A DNA stretch of 5,397 bases from Allomuricauda sp. (GCA_028289745.1 JANQOD010000292.1:1-5397); one strand, 5' to 3'; numbered from the stretch's first letter, positions 1 through 5,397 are shown. Notes: generated by a model from the sequence alone, not told the origin. Numbers and translations: made by a program.

Positions 1-525
1 GTAAAAAATGTAGCGGTACTGAATTACAACGCGGCCTCAGAAGAGATGATCTTTGAAGAAAAGGGCAATAAAATGGCCATCACCAGTGATCAGGTCAAAC
101 AAATTGACACCGTCATCATCGAAAACCGAAGGTTTGTTCAATATGACGGCCAGTTTCTTGAACTCATGAACGGATCAGAACCCGAGTTTTATATCGAGTA
201 CAAATGCCATATCAAGTATCCAGGGAGAATCGACGGCCCGGGAGGCAGAACCTCCCAAACTTCTGGCACCGAGACCTATTCCCTCAAAAACAATGCAAGT
301 CAGATCTATAATGTAATCTTGCCCATGGGGTATGACACAAAACCATACCATTATTATTGGATCAGGAAAGATGGGGAATTGAAAAAACTGAAAAACCTAA
401 AACAATTGGCGAAGCTGTATCCCGATAAAAAGAATGACTTCAAAGACTTGGTGAAAAAACTCAATGTTGATTTTGATGATGCGAAAAGCGTTATCGAACT
501 GGTACAATACCTAGAAGCAAATTGA
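1..525 (+). CDS. Conserved flavobacterial protein of unknown function, 3' part
   Basis: The frame is open from the first base and ends at a TGA (523-525), giving 174 visible residues. The first in-window ATG (position 46) lies inside a continuous domain, so the true start is probably upstream of the window. Visible parts are a beta-rich core (VKNVAVLNYN, then QIDTVIIENRRFVQYDGQFLELMNG), a Gly/Ser/Thr-rich stretch around visible residues 79-90, and a lysine-rich C-terminus (YYWIRKDGELKKLKNLKQL, then a PDKK-type helix ending in IELVQYLEAN). I recognise this pattern, a 'YNLLTEEM.F'-like strand, a RRF..Y..FLE strand and a C-terminal 'pdkk' helix, from uncharacterised secreted proteins common in Flavobacteriia, but I know of no assigned function. 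The signal peptide, if any, is outside the window. No clear terminator follows. The core resembles the protein at 2943-3716. The reading frame is secure; the function is unknown. Confidence 0.85.
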   Translation, partial: VKNVAVLNYNAASEEMIFEEKGNKMAITSDQVKQIDTVIIENRRFVQYDGQFLELMNGSEPEFYIEYKCHIKYPGRIDGPGGRTSQTSGTETYSLKNNASQIYNVILPMGYDTKPYHYYWIRKDGELKKLKNLKQLAKLYPDKKNDFKDLVKKLNVDFDDAKSVIELVQYLEAN

Positions 526-584
526 AGAACTTGGGTCATTCGCCATAAAAGAACGTAAGGGTCCTTAGCCTTTAATCTTATAAG

Positions 585-906
585 CAGTTGGCAGTTGGCA
601 GAAAGCAGTTGGCAGTTGGCAGTTGGCAGTTGGCAGTTAGCAGTTGGCAGTTAGCCGTAGGCAGTTGGCAATGACCAATAACCTTGAACCCTAAACCTTG
701 AACTTTTAACTTTTAACTCATAACCAGTAGGCAGAAAGCAGTTGGCAGTAAGCAGTTGGCAATGACCAATAACCTTGAACCCTAAACCTTGAACTCTTAA
801 CTTTTAACTCATAACCAGTTGGCAGAAAGCAGTTAGCAGTAGGCAGTTGGCAATGACCAATAACCTTGAACCTTGAACCCTAAACCTTGAACTTTTAACT
901 CATAAC
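585..906. repeat. Heptad-phased repeat array, left block (three higher-order units)
   Basis: These 322 bases are exactly 46 consecutive 7-base words without a single indel. Two word classes are seen: a cagttgg class (with cagtagg, cagttag, cagtaag, cagaaag, ccgtagg) and an aac-ending class (cttgaac, cctaaac, caataac, caatgac, ttttaac, tcttaac, tcataac). The words occur in a fixed higher-order order: a run of cagttgg-class words, then caatgac, caataac, the cttgaac/cctaaac words, then ttttaac and tcataac. Units are 585-724 (20 heptads, expanded cagttgg run), 725-815 (13 heptads) and 816-906 (13 heptads). Units 2 and 3 have equal length; unit 3 has an extra cttgaac and one fewer ttttaac-type word. 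The period, 7, is not a multiple of 3 and stops are frequent, so the block is not coding. Confidence 0.93.
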
Positions 907-953
907 CAAGTATCAAACATCGTGCTTCTCGCTTCCCGCATCGCGCACCACGC
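907..953. repeat. Heptad tail of the left block (caaacat/cgcgcac word class)
   Basis: The 7-base register continues straight from the left block: caagtat, caaacat, cgtgctt, ctcgctt, cccgcat, cgcgcac, and then cacgcgt, which runs into the palindromic element. The same 'a.gtatcaaacatc' opening follows the final tcataac word at 1357, so this class belongs to the same composite order of words. The base composition is different (CG-rich words), yet the phase is unbroken. Confidence 0.75.
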
Positions 954-1029
954 GTCATTCCGAAATGAGCACAGCGATTGAGGAATCTATCAAAATAGAG
1001 ATTTCTCACCCTAACGGGTTCGAAATGAC
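954..1029. repeat. Palindromic intergenic element, copy 1 (76 bp, MITE/REP-like)
   Basis: The ends form a terminal inverted repeat: gtcattccg at the left and cgaaatgac at the right (8 of 9 pair). An inner inverted repeat, tgaggaatct (979-988) with agatttctca (999-1008), pairs 9 of 10 around a short loop, and tctat/ataga can pair closer to the loop. The whole element can therefore fold into a long hairpin with an internal unpaired bulge. I recognise this wording, with its 'GAGGAATC...AGATTTCTCAC' core, from intergenic regions of many Bacteroidota genomes, but I know of no formal family name. It has no coding capacity, so mobilisation, if any, would be in trans. Confidence 0.82.
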
Positions 1030-1044
1030 AAACAAAGTACGAAT

Positions 1045-1116
1045 GTCATTCCGAAATGAGCGCAGCGATTGAGGAATCCATCAAGATGTAGATTTCTCAC
1101 ATACGTTCGAAATGAC
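1045..1116. repeat. Palindromic intergenic element, copy 2 (72 bp)
   Basis: This is a direct tandem copy of the element at 954-1029, 15 bases downstream. The left arm is almost identical over about 40 bases, with single changes such as cacagc to cgcagc and aatct to aatcc. The right arm differs more: the bulge is shortened from ccctaacgggtt to catacgtt. The terminal repeats gtcattccg and cgaaatgac and the inner pair tgaggaatc/gatttctca are kept. Pairing is kept while the loop and bulge vary, as expected for an element whose hairpin matters. Confidence 0.82.
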
Positions 1117-1146
1117 ATTGGGGGCTTTTGCCATTCCTCACTTTTC

Positions 1147-1356
1147 CCTTAACCCTTAGACGTTAGTCGTTAGTCGCTAGGCAAAGACCATTAACCTTGA
1201 ACCCTAAACCTTGAACTCTTAACTTTTAACTCGTAACTCATAACCAGTAGGCAGAAAGTAGTTAGCAGTAGGCAGTTGGCAGTTGGCAATGACCAATAAC
1301 CTTGAATCCTAAACCTTGAACCTTGAACTTATAACTCATAACTTTTAACTCATAAC
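1147..1356. repeat. Heptad-phased repeat array, right block (two higher-order units)
   Basis: After the palindromic elements the heptads resume and run for 30 words without an indel. The opening words are degenerate (ccttaac, ccttaga, cgttagt twice, cgctagg, caaagac), followed by the usual aac-ending words up to tcataac (1238-1244). A second unit (1245-1356, 16 heptads) starts with cagtagg and cagaaag exactly as the units at 725 and 816 do, and ends with tcataac. The phase differs by two bases from that of the left block, consistent with the intervening elements having been inserted or the junction having been remodelled. Confidence 0.9.
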
Positions 1357-1454
1357 CAGGTATCAAACATCAAACACCGTGCATCGCGCATCAAACACCG
1401 AGCATCAAACATCAAACACCAAGCATCGCGCATCACGCACCGAGCATCACGAAC
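1357..1454. repeat. Heptad array of caaacat/cgagcat words
   Basis: Fourteen heptads continue in phase from the right block: caggtat, caaacat, and a mixture of caaacac, cgagcat, cgcgcat, cgtgcat, caagcat and cacgcac, ending in cacgaac. The words share a c...cat or c...cac frame and reuse a limited set, with caaacac and cgcgcat each recurring. This is an expanded version of the short tail at 907-953. Confidence 0.88.
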
Positions 1455-1460
1455 AAACAC

Positions 1461-1509
1461 CTTTAACTAATAACTATTAACTATTAACTATTAACCAATA
1501 GCTATTACC
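1461..1509. repeat. Short heptad run of tattaac type
   Basis: Seven more 7-base words follow after a one-base slip: ctttaac, taataac, tattaac three times in a row, caatagc and tattacc. This is the AT-rich right end of the array. Beyond it (1510-1530) the sequence is C-rich and only loosely repetitive. Confidence 0.75.
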
Positions 1510-1526
1510 CCTCCACCCCTAATCCC

Positions 1527-1557
1527 TTTACCTTTTCAAAAGATTTCCCTACTTTTA
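1527..1557 (+). promoter_or_regulatory. Possible Bacteroidota-type promoter for the PSD-family gene
   Basis: TTTA (1527-1530), 19 bases of spacer and TACTTTTA (1550-1557) approximate the Bacteroidota -33 TTTG / -7 TAnnTTTG pattern. Each box departs from consensus only at its final G. Transcription would start near 1564 and leave a leader of about 50 bases. No Shine-Dalgarno sequence precedes the ATG at 1614, as is normal in this phylum. The site was matched by eye and is tentative. Confidence 0.33.
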
Positions 1558-1613
1558 GGACGCTTTTTTCACAGCTTCCCCCACTGTATGACTAACCGTA
1601 AACATCCTCCATA

Positions 1614-2912
1614 ATGAAAGGATTCAAAAGTATGTTCGGCCACTTTTTACCAGTAGTTGCCCTAGTGTTGTTTGTAGCTTGCAAACAAGCCGAAAAGAAG
1701 ATAGAGTATGGCAAGGCAACACAAGAATTGATAGCCTTGGTCGAAAGTGACCCCGAATTGAAATCATTGTTGGAGGCCTCCATCGAAAAGGCGCGACAGC
1801 TAAATGCTGACCACAATACCAATCCCGCGCAAAATCTTGAGGCGTACTATGATTTCATCACTTGGGCCGAAACAGCGATGCCCTGGACCCTTTTGAAGAA
1901 AGAAGAATATCCTGAAATTTTTGACAATACCTTTCAAAGCTTATGCGCCTTCTATTTTCTTATAGACCAACCGCTGCCCGAATTGGAGGGCAAAGGCTTG
2001 GTCAACAATTCACTGCAATACGCCGAACCCTTCGCCTCTTGGTTGGTCAGTTTTAGTAAATCATGGGGGCAGTTTTTGGATACGGAGGCCTCATGGAACG
2101 AAGCATACTACCAAATGGCTTTGAACGATCCCAATTTCGGACTCCAGAACGGATGGTACGAAGACCCCTCGAACTGGAACACCTTTAACGAGTTCTTTGC
2201 CCGTTATCTCAAATCGCCCGACCAGCGCCCCATTACCGCCCCTGAAAGCGATTCGATCGTAGTATCGTTTGCCGATTCAGAACCGCAGGGGGTGTGGGCC
2301 ATTGACAGTACCTCGCATTTAGTGGCCGACAAGGGTGTGGCCGTAAAATCGGCGACCCTGAGGTCAATCAAAAAATTGATCGGCGAAGACTCTGAATACG
2401 AGAATGCCTTTGCCAACGGCACCTTCACCCATTCGTTCTTAAACGTAAATGACTACCACCGTTATCATTTTCCAATGGGGGGCACGATTAAGCAGATTCG
2501 AGTGATACCCGGTGGTAACCCGACCGGAGGCGAACTGTGGTGGGACGTCGAACAGGGCCGCTACGTCTTCAACCCCAATGCCAAAACGGGTTGGCAATGT
2601 GTTGAAACACGTGGTTGTGTGATTCTCGAAACCGAAGACTACGGTCTGGTCGCCTTGTTGCCCATTGGTATGGCAGCAGTAGGCTCAGTCAATTTTGAAG
2701 ATACGCTCGAAGTGGGCACCCAGGTGAAAAAGGGTGATATGCTAGGGCACTTCGCCTTTGGCGGTTCAGACTTTATCATGATTTTTCAGAATGGCGTGCA
2801 GTTCACCTTAGATGCGCCCAAACAAGAAGGCGGTGAAGGCTACCGGCATATTTTGATGGGTGAGCGCCTGGGGGTGGTCGAAAAAATCCTAAAAAAAAGC
2901 CCAGAACAATAA
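1614..2912 (+). CDS. Phosphatidylserine decarboxylase family lipoprotein
   Basis: The 432-residue product begins with a basic n-region (MKGFK), a hydrophobic stretch and LVLFVAC, suggesting lipidation at Cys23; Phe at -3 is slightly atypical. A helical domain (about 35-170) resembles the PSD-associated N-terminal domain. The PSD hallmark FNEFFARYL (191-199) with RPI (205-207) follows. The catalytic set appears complete: SFAD with Asp221, DYHRYH with His282 and His285 (matching E. coli His144/His147), and the C-terminal GGS motif with Ser385, where family members self-cleave to form the pyruvoyl group. GTQVKKGDMLGHFAFGGS is typical of the family. Classical bacterial PSDs are about 280-320 residues and act on phosphatidylserine at the cytoplasmic face. 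Longer members with an extra N-terminal domain include fungal PsiD, which decarboxylates tryptophan, so the substrate here is open. The ATG at 1614 is preferred to Met7 because it supplies the basic n-region. The +2 to +6 residues (KQAEK) lack a clear acidic surface-export signal, so a periplasm-facing anchor is inferred. Confidence 0.9.
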   Translation: MKGFKSMFGHFLPVVALVLFVACKQAEKKIEYGKATQELIALVESDPELKSLLEASIEKARQLNADHNTNPAQNLEAYYDFITWAETAMPWTLLKKEEYPEIFDNTFQSLCAFYFLIDQPLPELEGKGLVNNSLQYAEPFASWLVSFSKSWGQFLDTEASWNEAYYQMALNDPNFGLQNGWYEDPSNWNTFNEFFARYLKSPDQRPITAPESDSIVVSFADSEPQGVWAIDSTSHLVADKGVAVKSATLRSIKKLIGEDSEYENAFANGTFTHSFLNVNDYHRYHFPMGGTIKQIRVIPGGNPTGGELWWDVEQGRYVFNPNAKTGWQCVETRGCVILETEDYGLVALLPIGMAAVGSVNFEDTLEVGTQVKKGDMLGHFAFGGSDFIMIFQNGVQFTLDAPKQEGGEGYRHILMGERLGVVEKILKKSPEQ

Positions 2913-2925
2913 TCTGGGCCTTCTT
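2891..2925. terminator. Bidirectional intrinsic terminator between convergent genes
   Basis: A perfect 7-bp stem, gcccaga (2899-2905) with tctgggc (2913-2919), encloses a 7-base loop. On the minus strand the hairpin is followed by eight T residues (complement of a2891-a2898), a strong terminator for the gene at 2943-3716. On the plus strand it is followed by a weaker cttctt tract, which would serve the PSD-family gene. The plus-gene stop codon TAA (2910-2912) lies inside the loop, so the left stem arm and the A-tract are also coding (the Lys-Lys-Ser-Pro-Glu-Gln tail). Confidence 0.85.
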
Positions 2926-2942
2926 GGTCATGCGGTTGTCTT

Positions 2943-3716
2943 TTAGTTTTCAAAAGTGGTACTGGAAATTTCGTTGGTCGTACCGTTGTAATCATTTGCC
3001 ATCTCGACCAATGCCTCTAAAAATGGCATATCACAATTAGCACCAAAAGAAGCAGGGCGTTGCAACTGGTTTCTGAATTCGTAATCACCGTTTTGGTACT
3101 TTTTCATCATTTCTGAATTGTTGCCAAAATAATTCTTGATATTGACCGACCTGATATTCTTGGGGTTTTTGTCCCTCTTATTTTGGATCAATACCTCAAA
3201 ATTGTTGGTCATGAACGCCAAATGCTGCGGGCCACCTTCCAATTTTGAATCTATAACAGGCCCATGAATGACACCATTATCGGTACGGTAAAACTTTCTA
3301 TACACGGTGACATCACCATCGGCCATGACCTCTAGCAAAAAAGGTTTTGGCAACATGCCTATTTTGGTGGTAGCAGAAAGGTTCACGTATTTGACTTGTT
3401 GAAAACGTCTGCCGTTCTCTAGGGCAAAACCCGCTATTTCTTTGGCCTTGAACTTTTCAATGGCCTTCTTTGAGATTTTTTTGCCCGCTGCGTATTGGGT
3501 ATAGGCATTTTCGTCGATTACCCGTAACCCTTGTTGAAAAAGATGGGGTTTGCAATCGTTGATAAAAATGTAACCTTCTTTGGTATTTCCTTTTTTAAAG
3601 GTATAGGTTCCCTTGTAATAATTTGCACATCGGCCGGTTTCTTCCTCCTGTGCATAGCTACTGGCAACCATTCCGGTCACCATAAAGAGCGTGAGTAGTT
3701 TGATCCTAAGATTCAT
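2943..3716 (-). CDS. Secreted protein of unknown function (flavobacterial family)
   Basis: The 257-residue product starts with a good Sec signal: MNLRIKLL, a hydrophobic core and VASSYA|Q, with likely cleavage after Ala22. The mature part opens with YYKGTYTFKKGNTKEGYIFI (33-52), a pattern I recognise from uncharacterised flavobacterial exported proteins. A basic helix (about 78-93), the strand pair EIAGFALENGRRF (93-105) and KPFLLEVMADGDVTVYRKFYR (124-144), a FEVLIQNK segment (173-180) and a YQNGDYEF segment (207-214) follow. Two cysteines (30, 54) lie near the mature N-terminus and one (about 228) near the C-terminus. There is no lipobox and no transmembrane segment after the signal. It is convergent with the PSD-family gene, with which it shares a terminator, and divergent from the DUF5916 gene. 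It is AT-richer than the DUF5916 gene. Function unknown; a periplasmic or envelope location is likely. Confidence 0.88.
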   Translation of the reverse strand: MNLRIKLLTLFMVTGMVASSYAQEEETGRCANYYKGTYTFKKGNTKEGYIFINDCKPHLFQQGLRVIDENAYTQYAAGKKISKKAIEKFKAKEIAGFALENGRRFQQVKYVNLSATTKIGMLPKPFLLEVMADGDVTVYRKFYRTDNGVIHGPVIDSKLEGGPQHLAFMTNNFEVLIQNKRDKNPKNIRSVNIKNYFGNNSEMMKKYQNGDYEFRNQLQRPASFGANCDMPFLEALVEMANDYNGTTNEISSTTFEN

Positions 3717-3866
3717 AATGTGATTTTTGGGGTTTGAAACAATAACTTAAAAAATTGTCTTTTAGTATGTTATGCTGTGTTTCAAGTGGTTATCGATAAT
3801 CCTTGTGCCCAAAAAGAGGATTGCTGGGCAACAAAAACGTACATTTGGGTTTTTCCTAGCTAACTT
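3717..3866. promoter_or_regulatory. Divergent intergenic region
   Basis: These 150 bases must carry the start signals for both the minus-strand secreted protein and the plus-strand DUF5916 gene. An imperfect inverted repeat (ttgtgccc at 3803-3810 with gggcaacaa at 3826-3834) could be an operator or a weak hairpin. A -7-like AACTTTTG sits at 3862-3869 with TTTG at 3844-3847, but the 14-base spacing is short. On the minus strand no convincing TAnnTTTG box was found. The individual sites are weak; only the role of the region is safe. Confidence 0.4.
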
Positions 3867-5397
3867 TTGTCTCTAGATCACCGACCGATAAAGTTCCACT
3901 ATCTGAAATGGGCGTTACTGTTTTCCGTTGTAATGGGATATGCTCCGCTTCGGGCACAGACCAGGCCCTCATTTAAAGCGGGCCAGCTTACCCAACCGCT
4001 ACAATTTGACGGTATCTTGAACGAGACCGATTGGCAGAACGCCCCTGTTTTGAACACCTTCAAAACAACCGTTCCCGAAGAGGGTGGTATTCCCTCGCAA
4101 ACCACTACGGTACAAGTCATTGCAGATGCCAGAACAGTGGTGATTGGAATTACCTGCGACGACAGCGATCCTGACGGAATCATCCGTTTTTCAAAACTTC
4201 GGGATGCCGATATCTCTGAAGAAGACCATGTCAAGGTGGTCATCGACCCCTTTCTCGACGGACAGTCGGGCTATATTTTTGCAGTGAATTCATTGGCCGC
4301 ACGTTACGATGCACTGGTGTCGAACCGCGGGGAATCTGAGAACGAAGACTGGGACGCCGTTTGGGATGCCAAAACACAGATCACCGATAAAGGTTGGTCG
4401 GCCGAAATCGTGATCCCCATACAGAGCATTGCCTTCAAAAGGGGGATCTCAGAATGGGGCTTCAATGTCGAGCGGCGCATACAGCGCAATTTAGAGACCA
4501 TTCGCTGGGCCAATGTAAAGCGCGACCAATGGCTTATTCAGACCAGTAGGGCCGGCTTGGTCACTGGGCTTCCTGAGTTCAATTACGGACTTGGGCTCAA
4601 TGTGCGCCCCTCTTTGATCGGCAACCTCAACCAAATCGGCGAAGAAGGGGCCGCCGTTCTCGATCCCACTTATAGTTTGGATGCCAACCAGCGTATCGGT
4701 CCCAATGTATTGGCCACCTTCACGGTAAAGACCGATTTTGGGGAGACCGAGGTCGATACCCGCCAGACGAACCTCACCCGTTTTCCGCTGTTCTTTCCCG
4801 AAAAGCGCACCTTTTTCTTAGAGGGTTCCGACATCTTCGAATTTGGCTTTGGCACGGGCCGCAGTACCATCATTCCCTTCTTCAGCCGAAGGATCGGCCT
4901 TCGCGATGATATTCAGGTGCCGGTCATCGGGGGTACCAAACTGAATGGAAGGATCGGCAAGACCGCTTTCGGGGGCCTGGGCATACGTACCGATGATTTT
5001 GAATTGGAGGGTGACAATTTTGAGGCCACCAACATGGGGGTCGTGCGGCTGCGCAGAAACGTGCTCAAAGAAAGTTCGGTGGGCTTCATCGCCACTACGG
5101 GCGATCCCTTGGGGCGCGAAAACAGTTGGATGACCGGGGCCGATTTCACCTTTCAGACCACTCGGTTCAAGGGCGACAAGAACTTCTTGGTGGGCGGTTG
5201 GGCGATGTTCACCGACCGGGCCGATCTCACCGAAGACCGTTCCGCCCTTGGCTTTAAGATCGACTACCCCAACGACCGTTGGGACATTGCCCTGACCTAC
5301 GCCCGTATTGGAGCGGACTTCGATCCCTCCCTCAGTTTTGTGCCCAGACAGGGAGTGCACTTCCTCCGTGGCGGGGCCACCTTTGCCCCAAGGCCCA
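3867..5397 (+). CDS. DUF5916 outer-membrane protein with CBM9-like domain, 3' truncated by window
   Basis: The frame opens after a stop at 3861-3863 and stays open to the right edge (510 complete residues from 3867). From the TTG at 3867, residues 1-31 give a signal peptide: a basic n-region ending HYLK, a core WALLFSVVMGYAPL and cleavage at RA|Q. Residues about 39-215 match the CBM9-like module of this family (LQFDGILNETDWQNA, EDHVKVVIDPF, then the WSAEIVIPIQSIAF strand and the ERRIQRN end). From about 230 the DUF5916 barrel begins; LTRFPLFFPEKRTFFLEG (about 303-320) is its signature. Full-length members are usually about 750-880 residues, so roughly a third is missing. The family is widespread in Bacteroidota, predicted as an outer-membrane beta-barrel, with no settled function. 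The start is uncertain: no ATG precedes the signal peptide; alternatives are ATA 3888, CTG 3903 and ATG 3933 (which would remove the signal). The coding sequence is clearly GC-richer than the gene at 2943-3716. Confidence 0.88.
   Translation, partial: MSLDHRPIKFHYLKWALLFSVVMGYAPLRAQTRPSFKAGQLTQPLQFDGILNETDWQNAPVLNTFKTTVPEEGGIPSQTTTVQVIADARTVVIGITCDDSDPDGIIRFSKLRDADISEEDHVKVVIDPFLDGQSGYIFAVNSLAARYDALVSNRGESENEDWDAVWDAKTQITDKGWSAEIVIPIQSIAFKRGISEWGFNVERRIQRNLETIRWANVKRDQWLIQTSRAGLVTGLPEFNYGLGLNVRPSLIGNLNQIGEEGAAVLDPTYSLDANQRIGPNVLATFTVKTDFGETEVDTRQTNLTRFPLFFPEKRTFFLEGSDIFEFGFGTGRSTIIPFFSRRIGLRDDIQVPVIGGTKLNGRIGKTAFGGLGIRTDDFELEGDNFEATNMGVVRLRRNVLKESSVGFIATTGDPLGRENSWMTGADFTFQTTRFKGDKNFLVGGWAMFTDRADLTEDRSALGFKIDYPNDRWDIALTYARIGADFDPSLSFVPRQGVHFLRGGATFAPRP

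Larger units (their letters stand above)
526..1613. other. Gene-free 1.1-kb intergenic region dominated by repeats
   Basis: No credible coding sequence is present: stops (taa, tag) recur on both strands because many repeat words contain TAA or, in reverse, TTA. The first 58 bases (526-583) are unique sequence with no strong terminator. From about 585 to 1509 the region is a heptad-phased repeat array interrupted by two palindromic elements (954-1116). Positions 1117-1146 are unremarkable. The last 100 bases (1510-1613) hold C-rich sequence, a possible promoter and the leader of the next gene. The individual parts are listed separately. Confidence 0.9.

Noticed and set aside
46..48. ATG at 46 as the true start of the first gene
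   Set aside because: The frame is open to base 1 and the residues before the ATG continue the family's beta-strand pattern, so the gene very probably starts upstream of the window.
554..572. Terminator after the first gene (taagggtcctta palindrome)
   Set aside because: The palindrome leaves almost no loop and is not followed by a T-tract.
676..1320. Plant-type telomere repeat (CCCTAAA)
   Set aside because: The string occurs about once per higher-order unit and never in tandem; it is one variant word of the heptad vocabulary in a bacterial context.
585..1454. CRISPR array
   Set aside because: There are no conserved 24-40 base repeats separated by unique spacers of constant length; all of the sequence is itself repetitive, in 7-base words.
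585..1509. Coding repeat (heptapeptide protein)
   Set aside because: A 7-base period would give a 21-base coding repeat, but TAA and TAG recur in all frames on both strands.
1592..1822. Minus-strand open frame of 76 residues over the start of the PSD-family gene
   Set aside because: It overlaps the signal peptide and N-terminal domain of a well-supported plus-strand gene and shows no homology that I recognise.
3899..4243. Minus-strand open frame of 114 residues
   Set aside because: It lies wholly opposite the CBM9-like domain of the DUF5916 protein and has no family features.
4818..5360. 180-residue minus-strand open frame
   Set aside because: It is the shadow of the DUF5916 coding sequence; its translation has no recognisable domain, while the plus frame carries the family signature.

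Overview
The window looks like chromosomal DNA of a marine-type member of the Flavobacteriaceae (Bacteroidota). This rests on a DUF5916/CBM9-like outer-membrane protein, secreted proteins of flavobacterial type with short Sec signals, no Shine-Dalgarno sequences ahead of the starts, a weak TAnnTTTG-type promoter candidate, and the palindromic 'GTCATTCCG...CGAAATGAC' intergenic elements common in this phylum. Genus and species cannot be told from the sequence alone.

Layout. Positions 1-525 hold the 3' end of a plus-strand gene for a conserved flavobacterial protein of unknown function. Positions 526-1613 are a gene-free stretch of almost 1.1 kb. From about 585 to 1509 it is nearly all repetitive, and almost every base falls into a 7-base register built from a small vocabulary of related words. 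Five copies of a higher-order unit of roughly 84-140 bases are recognisable, and two tandem copies of a 72-76 base palindromic element interrupt the array. Positions 1614-2912 encode a lipoprotein-like member of the phosphatidylserine decarboxylase (PSD) family with its catalytic residues in place. A bidirectional hairpin terminator (2891-2925) separates it from a convergent minus-strand gene (2943-3716) for a small secreted protein of unknown function. A divergent spacer (3717-3866) leads into a plus-strand DUF5916 protein that has no conventional ATG start in front of its signal peptide and runs off the right edge.

How the parts fit. There is no convincing operon: after the first gene each gene has its own spacer, and orientations alternate (+, +, -, +). 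All three genes whose N-termini are visible appear to encode exported envelope proteins. The most unusual items are the heptad-phased repeat array and a PSD-family enzyme that appears to be anchored in the periplasm rather than facing the cytoplasm.
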